Assembly (NCBI GenBank): GCA_015233245.1 | Contig: JADFYB010000005.1 | Span: 1 to 50,277 of the forward strand | Source: Nitrospirota bacterium | GTDB taxonomy: Bacteria; Nitrospirota; Thermodesulfovibrionia; Thermodesulfovibrionales; Magnetobacteriaceae | Length of the DNA: 50,277 nt | Direction of reading: 5' to 3' | Shown: positions 50,243-50,277 of the stretch, in pieces | Position numbering within the stretch: position 1 is the stretch's first letter | Layout: each line of letters opens with the position of its first letter | The notes under the pieces: model-generated | Database searches by the model: none | The model's input: the letters and a program-made list of their open reading frames with translations, nothing else | What the model was told of the DNA's origin: nothing | Translations under genes and position numbers: made by a program

Positions 50243-50277
50243 GTGACCGCTCCTGTCCGGGTAATACCAACTGCAAC

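Noticed and set aside
1-50277. Magnetosome genes (mam, mad, man)
   Set aside because: I looked because the genome style suggested a magnetotactic Nitrospirota. No Mam-type protein is recognisable; the MFS gene at 26580 shows no specific MamH/MamZ feature I can cite.
1-50277. tRNA, rRNA, CRISPR array
   Set aside because: Intergenic stretches show no T-loop-like GGTTCGAATCC, no rRNA-like sequence and no regularly spaced direct repeats.

Overview
The window looks like chromosomal DNA of a Gram-negative, flagellated bacterium of roughly 40-45% GC. Lipid A and Kdo genes (lpxB, waaA), lipoprotein signals and a full flagellar basal-body operon show a diderm, motile cell. My impression from gene content and style is a Nitrospirota lineage of the magnetotactic type (Magnetobacterium-like). 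This is an inference from recall. I see no magnetosome gene and no 16S, so it stays tentative.

Layout. 1-5400: envelope block on the minus strand (waaA, cut by the window edge; lpxB; an aminotransferase and a dehydrogenase resembling gnnB/gnnA of 2,3-diamino-glucose lipid A synthesis), broken by a plus-strand tandem duplication of small membrane-anchored coiled-coil genes. 5400-7730: proB and an AAA+ protein of the NtrC type that has lost key motifs. 8190-9690: an AT-rich gene for a probable defence effector (PD-(D/E)XK nuclease plus TIR/deoxyribosyltransferase-like domain). 9970-12900: truA, a HicB-like protein, a lytic transglycosylase and a GH19 endolysin-like gene. 13000-18700: a very large thioester alpha-2-macroglobulin. 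19110-22150: a strongly AT-rich two-gene operon (TPR protein plus Hsp90-like ATPase) with its own consensus promoter, the best candidate for an undescribed system. 22180-23160: IS481-type remnant and HicB-like genes. 23280-26490: ferrous iron uptake operon (a Fur-FeoA fusion, a frameshifted feoB and a small Cys-rich membrane protein) behind a Fur box, divergent from an MFS transporter. 27870-29580: a His-containing periplasmic protein and a decayed IS5-type element. 29690-33060: cimA and, divergently, xseA-xseB. 33140-39840: small proteins, a lipoprotein, gph, a zinc ribbon, a MORN protein, a GGDEF protein, a REC-GAF-HD-GYP protein and an L,D-transpeptidase.

39900-50242 is a compact minus-strand operon, in transcription order flgB, flgC, fliE, fliF, a tiny FliF-C-terminus-like gene, fliG, fliH, fliI, fliJ, a motE-like gene, fliK, flgD, flgE. 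Genes overlap or nearly touch, which implies one transcript for the rod, MS ring, switch, export ATPase and hook. The separate 69-residue copy of the FliG-binding tail of FliF between fliF and fliG is unusual.

Three convergent gene junctions carry copies of one intergenic repeat made of GC-rich hairpins with compensatory changes, probably acting as bidirectional terminators. I found no tRNA, rRNA or CRISPR array.
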